Shown here one piece after another: positions 8,618 to 17,322 of a DNA stretch of 64,000 nucleotides; the stretch's first letter is position 1, and every line of letters begins with the position of its first letter. The stretch is from CAJQHK01 sp038142525 (GTDB taxonomy: Bacteria; Pseudomonadota; Alphaproteobacteria; Rickettsiales; UBA1997): assembly GCA_038142525.1 (NCBI GenBank), contig JAYQKE010000006.1, forward strand, positions 1 to 64,000. The letters are read 5' to 3'. The notes under the pieces were generated by a model. The model was not told the origin of the DNA. It saw only the letters and a program-made list of their open reading frames with translations, and searched no databases. Made by a program: the position numbers and the translations under genes.

Positions 8618-9600
8618 GACAATATTAAAAATAATTTTAGTTTCAGTTTTTGTAGCTGGACAATTTTTTTCTTTACCTTCATTTGCCAAAGATGACCATA
8701 ACCATCAGCATGAAGAATCTGAGAGTCATAAAGAAGAACAAGAACACGAAAGTCATGATGGTGACCATGATGAACATGAAGAAAATATAGCTACCATATC
8801 AGAGGAATCAGCTAAAAATGCTGGGATTAAAATTAGAAAAGCTAATTCTCAAACAATATTTGAAACAATATCGTTAACTGGCAAAATCATTTTAGATCAA
8901 GACAGAACTTACGATATAAAAGCTCGCTTTCCAGGTATTGTAAAAGATGTTAAGGTTAAATGGGGACAAAAAGTTAGAAAGGAACAGGTTTTAGCAGTTA
9001 TTGAAAGCAATGACAGCTTAAAATTATATTCAGTTAAAGCTCCAAGAGCTGGTGTTGTTTTTAAAGCGCAATACTAATATTGGTAATGTGGCAGGTGATG
9101 AATCTATTTTTACAATAGCTGACCTTTCAAAGGTTTGGGCTGAATTTCATGTGTTTCCCAAAGATATTCATGATGCAAAAGAAGGTCTAGAAGTGGTTGT
9201 TAGAACCTTAGAAAATAACACAAAAGAGCAAGGAAAAATATCTCTTATACTTCCAACAGCGGATTCTGAAAGCCAAACGGTAATAGCCATTGTTTCATTG
9301 GATAATACTAAGGCGAAGTGGAAGCCAGGAATGAGTGTAGAAGGAAAAGTTAAAATATTAGAAAAACAAGTTCCTATTGCTGTCAATAAAGAAGCTATAC
9401 AAAAAATTGAAGATGAAACTGTGATTTTTGTTAAAGAAGATAGCAATAAATATGAAGCTCGCCATATCAAATTAGGTAAAGGGGATGATGAGTATGTCGA
9501 GGTGATAGAGGGCTTAAGTAAAGGTGAGGAATATGTATCTCATGGTAGCTTTATCATTAAAGCTGATATTTTGAAATCTACTGCTGAACATTCGCATTAA
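8610..9600 (+). CDS. czcB: CzcB-like membrane fusion protein, frameshifted
   Basis: The N-terminus has a signal peptide (to SFA, about residue 26) and a long His/Glu/Asp-rich segment, DDHNHQHEE and further repeats, as in CzcB-type periplasmic adaptors that bind Zn, Cd or Co. A barrel-sandwich hybrid domain follows (GKIILDQ...FPGIVKDVKVKWGQKV). The frame ends at 9077, but one base out of phase it continues KRNTNIGNVAGDESIFTIAD to the true end at 9600. Five T's near 9057-9061 where four fit explain the shift. It connects the inner-membrane pump CzcA to CzcC. Confidence 0.85.
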
Positions 9601-9616
9601 ATAAAGGAGAAAGAAC

Positions 9617-12600
9617 ATGTTAAAAATAATTAATTTTTCTATCCATCATCATTTCATTGTTTTGATATCTGTCATTTGTTTGATGGTGCTTGGAATCTAT
9701 AATTTCCAAAAGCTACCTATTGATGCAGTACCTGATATCACGAATGTTCAGGTGCAAATTAATACTGAAGCAAAAGGATATTCACCTTTAGAAGTTGAGC
9801 AAAGAATAACCTTTCCAATAGAAACTGCATTATCTGGGATTCCTAAAATGGATCACACCAGATCACTATCTCGTTATGGCCTATCTCAAATTACTGTAAT
9901 ATTTGAAGATGGAACAGATATTTATTTTGCCAGGCAATTAATTGCTGAAAGATTACAGCAAATTAAAAATATATTACCTCAAAATATTGATCCTATTATG
10001 GGGCCAATTAGTACAGGTTTAGGAGAAATATATTTTTATACTGTAGAAGCAGATAAGAAAGCTAAAAAAGAAGATGGTTCCTCTTATGATTCAATGGATT
10101 TACTCACTATTCAAGAATGGATAATCGTTCCTCAACTTAGAAACTTAAAAGGAGTTGTTGAGATTAATACTATTGGAGGATATGAGAAGCAATTTCATGT
10201 AAAGCCATATCCGCAAAAACTTTTGTCATATAATATTACTATTAGTGATGTGATAAAAGCTTTAGAAGCCAACAATAATAATATAGGTGCAGGATACATT
10301 GAGAAAAATGGTGAACAATATTTAATTAGGGTTCCAGGGCAAGTTCAAGATATTGATGATATTGGCCATATTATAGTATCAAAAAAAGACGACCTTACTA
10401 TTAGGGTAAGGGATATAGCAGATGTTAAGCTAGGATCGCCTCTTAGAAGTGGAGCAGCAACAAAAGATGGAGAAGAAACTGTTCTTGGAACTGCTATGAT
10501 GCTCATGGGAGAAAATAGTCAAGAGATAGCAAAAAAGGTCGCAACAAAACTTCAAGAAATTAATAAGACTTTACCTGAAGGAGTAATTGCTAAACCTGTA
10601 TATGATCGTACCAATTTAGTGAATAAAGCAATTACAACAGTAGAAAAAAACCTTTTAGAAGGAGCTTTGCTAGTAATTGTGATTTTATTTGTGTTGCTAG
10701 GCAATATTCGTGCCGCCTTAATTACTCTTTGCTGTTATTCCTATTTCTATGCTCATGACAATAACTGGAATGGTAAAAAATAATGTTTCAGGAAATTTAA
10801 TGAGTCTTGGCGCTTTAGATTTTGGCTTAATTGTTGATGGCGCAGTTATTATTATTGAAAATTGTATTCGCCGCTTTGGTATTGCTCAAAAAGAATTAGG
10901 AAGGCTATTAAATAAAGAAGAAAGATTCAAACTTGCCTCTGAAGCGACAACAGAAGTAATAAAGCCAAGTATCTTCGGAGTTATTATTATTACAGTTGTG
11001 TACCTGCCTATTTTTTCCTTAACTGGAGTTGAAGGAAAAATGTTTCACCCAATGGCATTTACTGTAGTATTTGCCTTAACCTCAGCACTTATTTTATCCC
11101 TTACTCTTGTTCCTGCCAGTGTTGCTTTGTTTTTAACTGGAAAAGTAGAAGAAAAAGAAAATAAATTCTTAATTAAAGTTAGAAACTGGTATGAGCCAAT
11201 ATTGCACTACAGTATAAAACGCCCTAAAGAAATAATCATTGGTTCTGTGGTTGTGGTTATTATCAGCTTATTTATTCTAAGTAGATTAGGATCAGAATTT
11301 GTTCCCTCTCATGATGAAGGTGATATTGCTGTGCAAGTTCTAAGAGCGCCTGGAACATCTCTAACTCAGTCAGTTGATATGCAAAAAGATGTAGAAAATT
11401 TGCTGAAAGATTTTGCAGAAGTTGAAACTGTCATTTCAAGAATTGGTACAGCAGAAGTTGCAACGGATGCTATGCCACCAAATATTGCTGATACTTACAT
11501 ACTTCTTAAGCCTAAAAAAAATTGGCCAAAACCAAGAAAAGATAAAGAAGAACTGATTGAAAAAATGGAAATAGCCCTAGAAAAGCTACCTGGAAATAAT
11601 TATGAATTTTCTCAACCAATAGAGCTAAGGTTTAATGAATTAATATCAGGAGTGAGAAGTGATTTGGCGGTTAAAATTTATGGTGATGATTTACAGAAAC
11701 TTCTTAAATCAGCAAATGAAATATCTAATGTTATTCAAAAAATAAAAGGTGCTTCTGATGTTAAGGTGGAACAAATATCAGGACTTCCTGTTTTAAGTAT
11801 AATGCCAGATAGAGAAGCTCTTGATCGTTTTGGGTTAAATATCTCTGATGTTCAAGAGGTGATAGAAGTTGCTATGGGTGGTAAAGAGGTTGGTCAACTT
11901 TTTTAAAGGAGATCAAAGGTTTGATATTGTGGTAAGATTGCCAGAAGATTTACGCAGTGATATTAAAACCCTAGAAAGATTGCCAATACCACTTAATACT
12001 AAGAAATATCCAAATTATGTTCCTCTTAGAGAAGTTGCTAATATTAAAGTAATTTACGGCCCAAATCAAATTAGTCGTGAAAATGCAAAGCGTAGAATTG
12101 TTGTAACTAGTAATGTTAGAAATCGTGATTTAGGAAGTTTTGTGGATGAAGTTCAGGACGAGCTATCTGAACAAGTAAAATTACCTACAGGATATTGGCT
12201 AGAATTTGGTGGAACTTTTGAACAATTAATATCAGCAAAAGCTAGGTTAATGATTGTTGTGCCAGTTGCTCTTTTATTAATATTTTCTTTATTATTTATA
12301 GCATTTAATTCAACAAAAACAGCCTTACTAATTTTCACAGGAGTTCCTCTTGCTTTAACTGGAGGGATATTATCTTTAGCAATAAGGGGGATACCCTTTT
12401 CAATATCTGCTGGTGTTGGCTTTATTGCATTATCTGGGGTTGATGTACTAAATGGCATGGTAATGGTTTCTTTTATTCGCAATTTACAAGATGAAGGAAT
12501 AAAGCTAGATGAAGCAATTATAAAAGGTGCATTAACTAGATTAAGGCCAATTTTAATGACGGCTTTAGTAGCAAGCCTTGGTTTTATACCAATGGCATTA

Positions 12601-12753
12601 AATACAGGAACTGGTGCCGAAGTACAAAGACCTCTTGCCACTGTAGTTATTGGAGGGATTATTTCCTCAACAATTTTAACTTTAGTAGTTTTGCCAACTC
12701 TTTATAGATTCTTTCATATTAAGAAATTTAAGAAAGAACATTATGCCAAATAA
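9617..12753 (+). CDS. czcA: CzcA-like heavy-metal RND pump, two frameshifts
   Basis: Reconstructed length about 1,045 residues, normal for a heavy-metal-efflux RND transporter. Motifs include the N-terminal helix, LPIDAVPDITNVQVQINTEA, the porter-domain GEIYFYTVE, and the transmembrane segment LGALDFGLIVDGAVIIIEN with the Asp residues used in proton relay. The frame shifts near 10728 (an extra T in CTTTGC) and near 11900 (six T's where five fit); both sides join smoothly, e.g. VGQLF to KGDQRFDIVV. With czcC and czcB upstream it would export Zn, Cd or Co from the periplasm or cytoplasm using the proton gradient. Confidence 0.9.
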
Positions 12754-13079
12754 TTGTCGCAAAATAGTATAATTCCAAAAAAGTTCGCAAAAATCATCAA
12801 AGTTGCATTCGCACACCCACATAGAAAAGTTCGACAGAAAAGCTGTGAAGCCAGTGTTTATCGAAGCGTCCTAAAATCAAAACAGGACGACCCAAACGGA
12901 GAAAGAGAGAATTTTTACCCTGATTTTAGCAAAATTATGTGAAAAACGGAGAAGGAAAAGGTACGACTGAAATTGAATTATGAAACTCGTAAACCCTTAG
13001 ATTTACTGGGCTTAGAGCGTTGATTGAGTTTATTAGAAAATAGAGCGGAGAATGAGTTAGAACCAGTTAAACTGGCGGA
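12754..13079. other. Palindrome-rich spacer, no convincing gene
   Basis: A stretch with somewhat higher GC than its surroundings. The only long frame needs a TTG start and encodes a basic peptide with no family. AGGACGACCCAAA at 12884-12896 is perfectly complementary to TTTGGGTCGTCCT at 13149-13161 inside the following repeat, and CCAGTTAAACTGG near 13064 is a further small palindrome. This could be a structured RNA or the remains of a mobile element. Confidence 0.35.
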
Positions 13080-13246
13080 GCGCAAAGCTTACTTTGCGAA
13101 CCATTATCCCAAATTGTCGATGCAGAGGATACAAGGGCTAAATGAGGTTTTGGGTCGTCCTAAAAATTTTGAACTTTTATGCTTGTTGAGGCAAAGGGTA
13201 CTTATTGAGAACTTTTTGACAATAAAAAGCCGTGGGTTCGAATCCC
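13080..13246 (+). repeat. 167-bp direct repeat, left copy
   Basis: This segment matches 15113-15279 over its full length of 167 bases at roughly 80% identity, same orientation. It opens with a hairpin, CGCAAAG-CTTA-CTTTGCG (13081-13098), contains TTTTGGGTCGTCCTAAAAA, and closes with GCCGTGGGTTCGAATCCC, which looks like the T-arm of a tRNA. The two copies flank the antirepressor and Abi-alpha genes, so they may be attachment-site remnants. Confidence 0.75.
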
Positions 13247-13263
13247 TTTTTTTAGAGTTAACC

Positions 13264-14101
13264 CTAACTATCTTCTACTAATTTTTTGGTAGTATTTTCA
13301 ATAAAATTGTCTTTTGAAATTACCGATCTTCCAAGTTCTTTTTCAGTATCAATTCTGGCATTTTTAGCAACATTACCCCCTCTCTTGGCTACTTGTTTAT
13401 TTTTATCAAAACTATCTGGTTCTTCTTGTTTTGAAATTTCAGTTGTTACTTTTTCACCAAGCATGGTGAAGATCAGCTCAAAATCCGTCATATGATCACG
13501 AAGATTTTGATTGGATTTTGTAAGTGATTTATGTTTTTTATATTCAGATGGCGTCATACCAAAAGTAGCTCTGGAAATTTCTGCTGTTAAAATTGCAAAA
13601 TCTTTTTCATGCTTTATTCCTCGCTCTTTCCACTCATCAGTTAAATTTTGTCTAATTGCAATGCCGCTGAAGCCTTTTATCAATCCAATCTTTGGAATAT
13701 CCTTTTTGTTCATAGATATTTTTCATTCTTTCTTGAGCAAACTCTGGATCTTCAATTTCTTGAATTCTTTCATATCCAACTTTAGCTAACCATCTTTTAA
13801 AAGGCTCTGCTTTTGGTGAAGGGATTGATTGAATGATGCGAAACATGGTTTCAGTATTAGCACAGTCAGTAGAGTATTTTTTACCATCAGAAGCTTCTAA
13901 TTTCAGTTGTCCGATCTTTTCGGACAACTGGTCAAAACCTTCTTCTTGTTGGAGTTTCGTTTTAAGATCAGCCCAATATTTTCTTGATCTAGAGCTTTCC
14001 GTTAATACTTCAACAACATCTATTATAGAAAACCACCATTGATCTTCATGCCAGATTCTGCGGATTTTTTGGTTTTGGAAGGTGATTAGTTTATCGGTCA
14101 T
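13264..14101 (-). CDS. Bro-N phage antirepressor-like protein, frameshifted
   Basis: From ATG 14101 the frame gives a Bro-N domain: FQNQKIRRIWHEDQWWFSII, DVVEVLTESSRSRKYWADLK, and the TDCANTETMFRIIQSIPS segment. It ends at 13652 after DWIDKRLQRHCN, but one phase over it goes on as GIAIRQNLTDEWKERG, TAEISRATFGMTPSEYKKHK and TKLVEDS, the usual C-terminal part of DinD-like/Bro-N proteins. One base near 13675-13680 is out of place. Bro-N proteins occur in phages and islands and usually bind DNA or relieve repression. The gene lies between the two 167-bp repeats. Confidence 0.8.
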
Positions 14102-14160
14102 TTTAATATCATGGTTTTTGTATATTTGAATTTATTTTATTGAATGATATAATGCGATTC

Positions 14161-14808
14161 CTAATTCGGTAATACCAACCAATTCTGTATCTTTATAAGA
14201 GCTAGGATTGTGACCCCTAATGACAATCCTTTCCCGACAACAACCCCTGGCTTTAAACAGCCTAATCTAAGTAAATTTCTTAAAGATATTTCACATTCTT
14301 TAAGTTCAATTTTGAATGCATTAGCAATTTTGGATCGATCAAACAGGGTGTCTTTTTTATCTTCAGGTAATGAAAGCCATTCTTTGCAAATTGTATCTAG
14401 TATTAATACATCAACTGGATTCATATCTCCTAAAATAGAAACAAAATTACGTGTAATTTTATTCTCAAAGCTTGGATCAAGTGCATTGGAAAGCATATTT
14501 GCCCATTTTGTATGAAGAGCCTCATCTTCTTCAACTGTTGCAGATTCAATTAAAGGAATTCCTAATTTTGGCGGAACAGGAATAGTGACATTTATATTTT
14601 TATCTTTTAATATCTGCTCTGTTTTGTCTTTTAATTTATAAAATTTTTCCAAACGATAAAATTTTAGCTTATCGGATAATAAGCCAACCGAATTTTCTAA
14701 TAATTCTCCAAATAATTTATTGCAAAACTGACCTGCATCTTTTACCAAATCAATTGCTTTACCAGTTGTTTTAGAGGCTTCTTGAATTGCTTTTGACTCT
14801 TCCGACAT
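14161..14808 (-). CDS. Abi-alpha (DUF4393) family protein
   Basis: A 215-residue intact protein of the DUF4393 family, named Abi-alpha because some members are linked with abortive phage infection. Family features are IPVPPKLGIPLIESATVEEDEALHTKWANMLSNALDP and the following FVSILGDMNPVDVLILD, then a winged-helix-like C-terminus. The start at ATG 14808 gives a short amphipathic N-terminal helix. It sits with a Bro-N gene between two long direct repeats, which fits a small mobile defence cargo. Antiphage activity is known only as a family association, so it is an inference here. Confidence 0.75.
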   Translation of the reverse strand: MSEESKAIQEASKTTGKAIDLVKDAGQFCNKLFGELLENSVGLLSDKLKFYRLEKFYKLKDKTEQILKDKNINVTIPVPPKLGIPLIESATVEEDEALHTKWANMLSNALDPSFENKITRNFVSILGDMNPVDVLILDTICKEWLSLPEDKKDTLFDRSKIANAFKIELKECEISLRNLLRLGCLKPGVVVGKGLSLGVTILALIKIQNWLVLPN

Positions 14809-15112
14809 TTTGTTAGTATTTTTAACTTTAGTAAAGTTTTATTCTTATCAACTAAAAGTCTAAAAGTCTAAATATAAATTTTTGTAAAATCACTAATTCA
14901 TTACTATACAATCTAATATTCTCCAATTCTCCGCTTGGGATACACCTTAATAAACCTAATATAATCAAAGGCTGAAAGCGTATTTTTCTTCCATAATCTC
15001 CGAATTTTAGAGAAATATTCCAGTTAGAAAAGGCTTGTGAGTGTTTGTTAGTAAATGTGAGTAGTAATTAGAACTTCTGAGTAGCGAAAGTTCGCAAAGA
15101 GGTGCTGGCGGT
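14809..15112. other. Spacer upstream of Abi-alpha gene
   Basis: No gene is seen. The last 50 bases (from about 15066) resemble bases 13046-13079 loosely, for example TTAGAAC and CTGGCGG, so the relationship between the two repeat copies extends in weaker form to their left. The part next to 14808 probably holds the promoter of the minus-strand Abi-alpha gene. Confidence 0.35.
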
Positions 15113-15279
15113 GTGCAAAGCACACTTTGCGAACCATTATCCTAATTAGCCGATGTAGAGATTACAAGAGCTAAATAATGTTTTGGGTCGTCCTAAAAAT
15201 TTCGAAGTTTTATGCCTGTTGAAGCAAACAACGCCTTTTGCGAACTTTTGAGCCAAAAAAAGCCGTGGATTCGAATCCC
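15113..15279 (+). repeat. 167-bp direct repeat, right copy
   Basis: Right-hand partner of the repeat at 13080-13246, equal in length and orientation. The hairpin is kept (TGCAAAG-CACA-CTTTGCG at 15114-15131), with the loop changed and the stem almost unchanged. It also ends in the tRNA-T-arm-like GCCGTGGATTCGAATCCC. Confidence 0.75.
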
Positions 15280-15648
15280 AAAATTACATCCATATCAACC
15301 ACTATTTTTTGGATTCAATTCAACCAGAATTCTGTCACCCTCACTCTCAAACCTAATCCCTTCATTTTCAAAAACCCCGACTAGTTTTTGCATGGTTTCA
15401 ATCCTTAAATTTCTTACTCCTCTCTCAAAATCACCAATAGTTGATTTAGCAACTCCGACTTTTTCGCATAATAAAGACCTTTGCATAAATCATTGATTTT
15501 TCTCTAATTTTCCTTCAGAATATTTTTTTGAAGGAAATTTTTGGAAAAAACTGTATTTTTTGATATTTTTGACAATTTATTGGCAAAAATATTGGTTATT
15601 TCGGTGTTTTTGTGGTATTCTTTGTTGTTTTGTGGATTTTGGACACAA

Positions 15649-16707
15649 TTATCCTAATTCCAGTTGTTTTGGTGGCACCAATGCTTTTATTTTATTAACT
15701 GCTTTGAGTAGATTTAAACAAATAGCTTTTAGAGTAAATTGAGCATTTACTTTTTTTGTTGTAAAATAAGAAGCTTTATTGAATTTAAATCTTCTTTTTA
15801 GAGTTCCAAAAGATTGTTCAACAATAAATCTTCTTTTTGATACAGCTTTATTAAATCTTTTTTGCCATTTGGTCATGGGTTTTCCTTTTGGCTTTTTATA
15901 CATCAATCTGGTTTTGATGCCTTTTTTTCGTAAGATATCTCTATTTCCTTTAGAATCATAACCCTTATCTCCAGAAAATTTATCACAATCCGTTACCATA
16001 TCCTCCATTTGATTAATCTCAGATTGATTGGCTGGAATTGTTTTGGTTTTATTGATAAATCCTTCTTCATCTGTTGTGGCAAATGATTTAAATCCAAAAT
16101 GATATTTATTTCCCTTCTTTAGCCAAGTGGCATCTGGATCTGCCGATTCTGATTGCTCAATAGTTAAGTTTCCTATTTTATTATTAGAAATTTGATCTTC
16201 ATTCCTGTCTTTAGTAATATTATCTTCTATTGTCTTTGTCCTATTTGGTCTAGAATTAGACTCAATCAATGTAGCATCTATTACTGCAAGATTAGCTTTT
16301 TTAACTTTGAGATTATTCTCTGATAATTGATTATTAATCTCAGATAATAATTTATCTAACAAATCTCTTTCAATTAATTTATTTCTGAATCTACAGATAG
16401 TTGAATGATCTGGCACCTTATCACTAATATCAAAGCCACAAAATGATATAAAATCAAGCCTTACCTTTACAGCATATTCTAATTCTTCATCGCTTAAACT
16501 ATTCCATTGACCAAGTAGAACAAGCTTTAACATAGATATTTTATCATAAGATTTTCTACCTCTGTCGCTATTTTCATTAAAGTCTTTTTTGTGAATCTTG
16601 ACCAAATAAGATCTCAACCTCTCCCAATTTATTAATTTATCTAACTTTAACAATTTACTGTCATTTTTTAATCTCTCTTGAATGGAAATAGAAGCAAAAG
16701 TAACCAT
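15649..16707 (-). CDS. IS5-family DDE transposase
   Basis: An intact 352-residue transposase. The DDE catalytic residues are in VIDATLIES (first Asp), FSGDKGYDS (second Asp) and RRFIVEQSFGTLKRRF (Glu), with the family's YxxxK-type spacing after the last. The N-terminal third has the usual LVLLGQWNSLSDEELEYAVKVRLDF and DHSTICRFRNKL segments. It lies within inverted repeats with a target duplication, so the element may still be mobile. Confidence 0.95.
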   Translation of the reverse strand: MVTFASISIQERLKNDSKLLKLDKLINWERLRSYLVKIHKKDFNENSDRGRKSYDKISMLKLVLLGQWNSLSDEELEYAVKVRLDFISFCGFDISDKVPDHSTICRFRNKLIERDLLDKLLSEINNQLSENNLKVKKANLAVIDATLIESNSRPNRTKTIEDNITKDRNEDQISNNKIGNLTIEQSESADPDATWLKKGNKYHFGFKSFATTDEEGFINKTKTIPANQSEINQMEDMVTDCDKFSGDKGYDSKGNRDILRKKGIKTRLMYKKPKGKPMTKWQKRFNKAVSKRRFIVEQSFGTLKRRFKFNKASYFTTKKVNAQFTLKAICLNLLKAVNKIKALVPPKQLELG

Positions 16708-16731
16708 AATTTATTAATATTTCATTATAAT

Positions 16732-16774
16732 AAACAGCAATAAAGCTAGATAAATACTAGCTTTATTGCTGTTT
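16732..16774. terminator. Perfect 18-bp stem-loop at IS end
   Basis: AAACAGCAATAAAGCTAG (16732-16749) pairs perfectly with 16757-16774 around a 7-base loop, followed by TTTATT. It lies just upstream of the transposase start, inside the IS. Such hairpins commonly shield transposase genes from outside transcription. Confidence 0.6.
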
Positions 16775-17057
16775 TATTCAAGAAAAAATTGATGAAATTA
16801 AGAAAAAACCAAGAGAAAGTTAGGGAAATTTTAATGATCTATGCAAAGGTCTTTAATATATCTTGATTCCAGTCTAGAAGTGCTCTGGCAGCTTTGCATT
16901 GTTTGTAATTAATTATGATATTCATGCTTAATTGACTTGATTAGTCAGTGTTTTAATAGTATTATAGAGTTTAATAGTAGTGTTTATATCTTCTCTAAAG
17001 TCGATTTAGCTATTATAAATATGGTAATTATTTTAACAACCTTAAATTTTTCTAATT

Positions 17058-17267
17058 ATGTTTAAAAAAATAAAAGAAAGCAGTGATGAATGTCATGCTA
17101 AAATTGAACAGGTTAAAAGTTTAGCAGGTTCGATTGCTCACGAAACAAGAAATCCACTTGCTGGCATCAAAGGATGCTGTGAGTTAATGAAAAACAATTT
17201 AAATGAATTGATTGAATATATTGATCTGGTTCATGACTCATCAAGTCAGTTCCTAAAAAATCATTAA
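17058..17267 (+). pseudogene. Truncated histidine kinase (HisKA part only)
   Basis: Sixty-nine residues with a dimerisation/phosphoacceptor segment, LAGSIAHETRNPLAGIKG, where His28 is the likely phosphorylated residue. The ATPase domain is missing: the frame stops at 17267 and is followed by a stretch that resembles an IS end. The second locus at 47287-50346 holds a paralogue whose reconstructed protein is about 230 residues with both domains and no sensor domain. Here the 3' two thirds have been lost, probably by an IS-linked deletion. Confidence 0.75.
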
Positions 17268-17277
17268 ATTTTGCCTA

Positions 17278-17322
17278 AAAATTATCTAAAAATCAAACTA
17301 CTTCAATTATGCAAAGGTCTCA
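17278..17322. repeat. Probable IS-end remnant
   Basis: AATTATCTAAAAATCAA, then after a gap ATTATGCAAAGGTCT, resembles one end of the IS5-family element at 15473-16854 (AATTAGAGAAAAATCAA...TTTATGCAAAGGTCT). It joins the truncated kinase to the 3' end of the GltD-like gene, and the last few codons and TAA stop of that gene (17307-17309) fall within it. Confidence 0.5.

Larger units (their letters stand above)
15473..16854 (-). mobile_element. IS5-family element (ISL2-like), 1,382 bp
   Basis: Ends are inverted repeats that begin AAAGACCTTTGCATA and agree over about 20 bases with one mismatch. The flanks carry a 3-base duplication, AAT at 15470-15472 and 16855-16857 (ATT on the gene strand), which fits the ANT-type target known for the ISL2 group of the IS5 family. 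One transposase gene fills most of the element. It interrupts the XRE gene. A shorter stretch resembling one end, ATGCAAAGGTCT, is also present at 17310-17321. Confidence 0.85.
15295..16925 (-). pseudogene. XRE-family regulator split by IS5-like element
   Basis: The N-terminal part starts at ATG 16925 and reads MNIIINYKQCKAARALLDW then NQD before the insertion; the C-terminal part (15295-15472) continues in phase with CEKVGVAKSTIGDFERGVRN and ends NPKNSG. Removing the element and one copy of the 3-base duplication restores a single protein of about 80 residues with a complete XRE helix-turn-helix. A close paralogue is at 46835-47086. A truncated histidine kinase gene starts 133 bases away on the opposite strand, the same divergent layout as at the second locus. 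The gene is inactive as it stands. Confidence 0.85.

Noticed and set aside
12153..12641. A 162-codon open frame on the minus strand inside czcA
   Set aside because: It is the antisense shadow of a strongly conserved RND segment and has no family pattern or ribosome site.
9617..12753. Programmed frameshifting in czcA
   Set aside because: The shifts lie at ordinary short T-runs without a slippery heptamer and downstream structure, and similar breaks occur throughout the window.
12754..12942. Short frame with TTG start after czcA
   Set aside because: No family, alternative start, and it overlaps a palindrome-rich non-coding stretch.
13227..13246. tRNA gene suggested by GTGGGTTCGAATCCC
   Set aside because: Only a T-arm-like piece is present; no acceptor pairing, D-arm or anticodon arm can be drawn around it. 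The copy near 15270 is the same.
13024..13281. An 85-codon frame across the left 167-bp repeat
   Set aside because: The right repeat copy does not keep the frame, so the repeat is unlikely to be coding.
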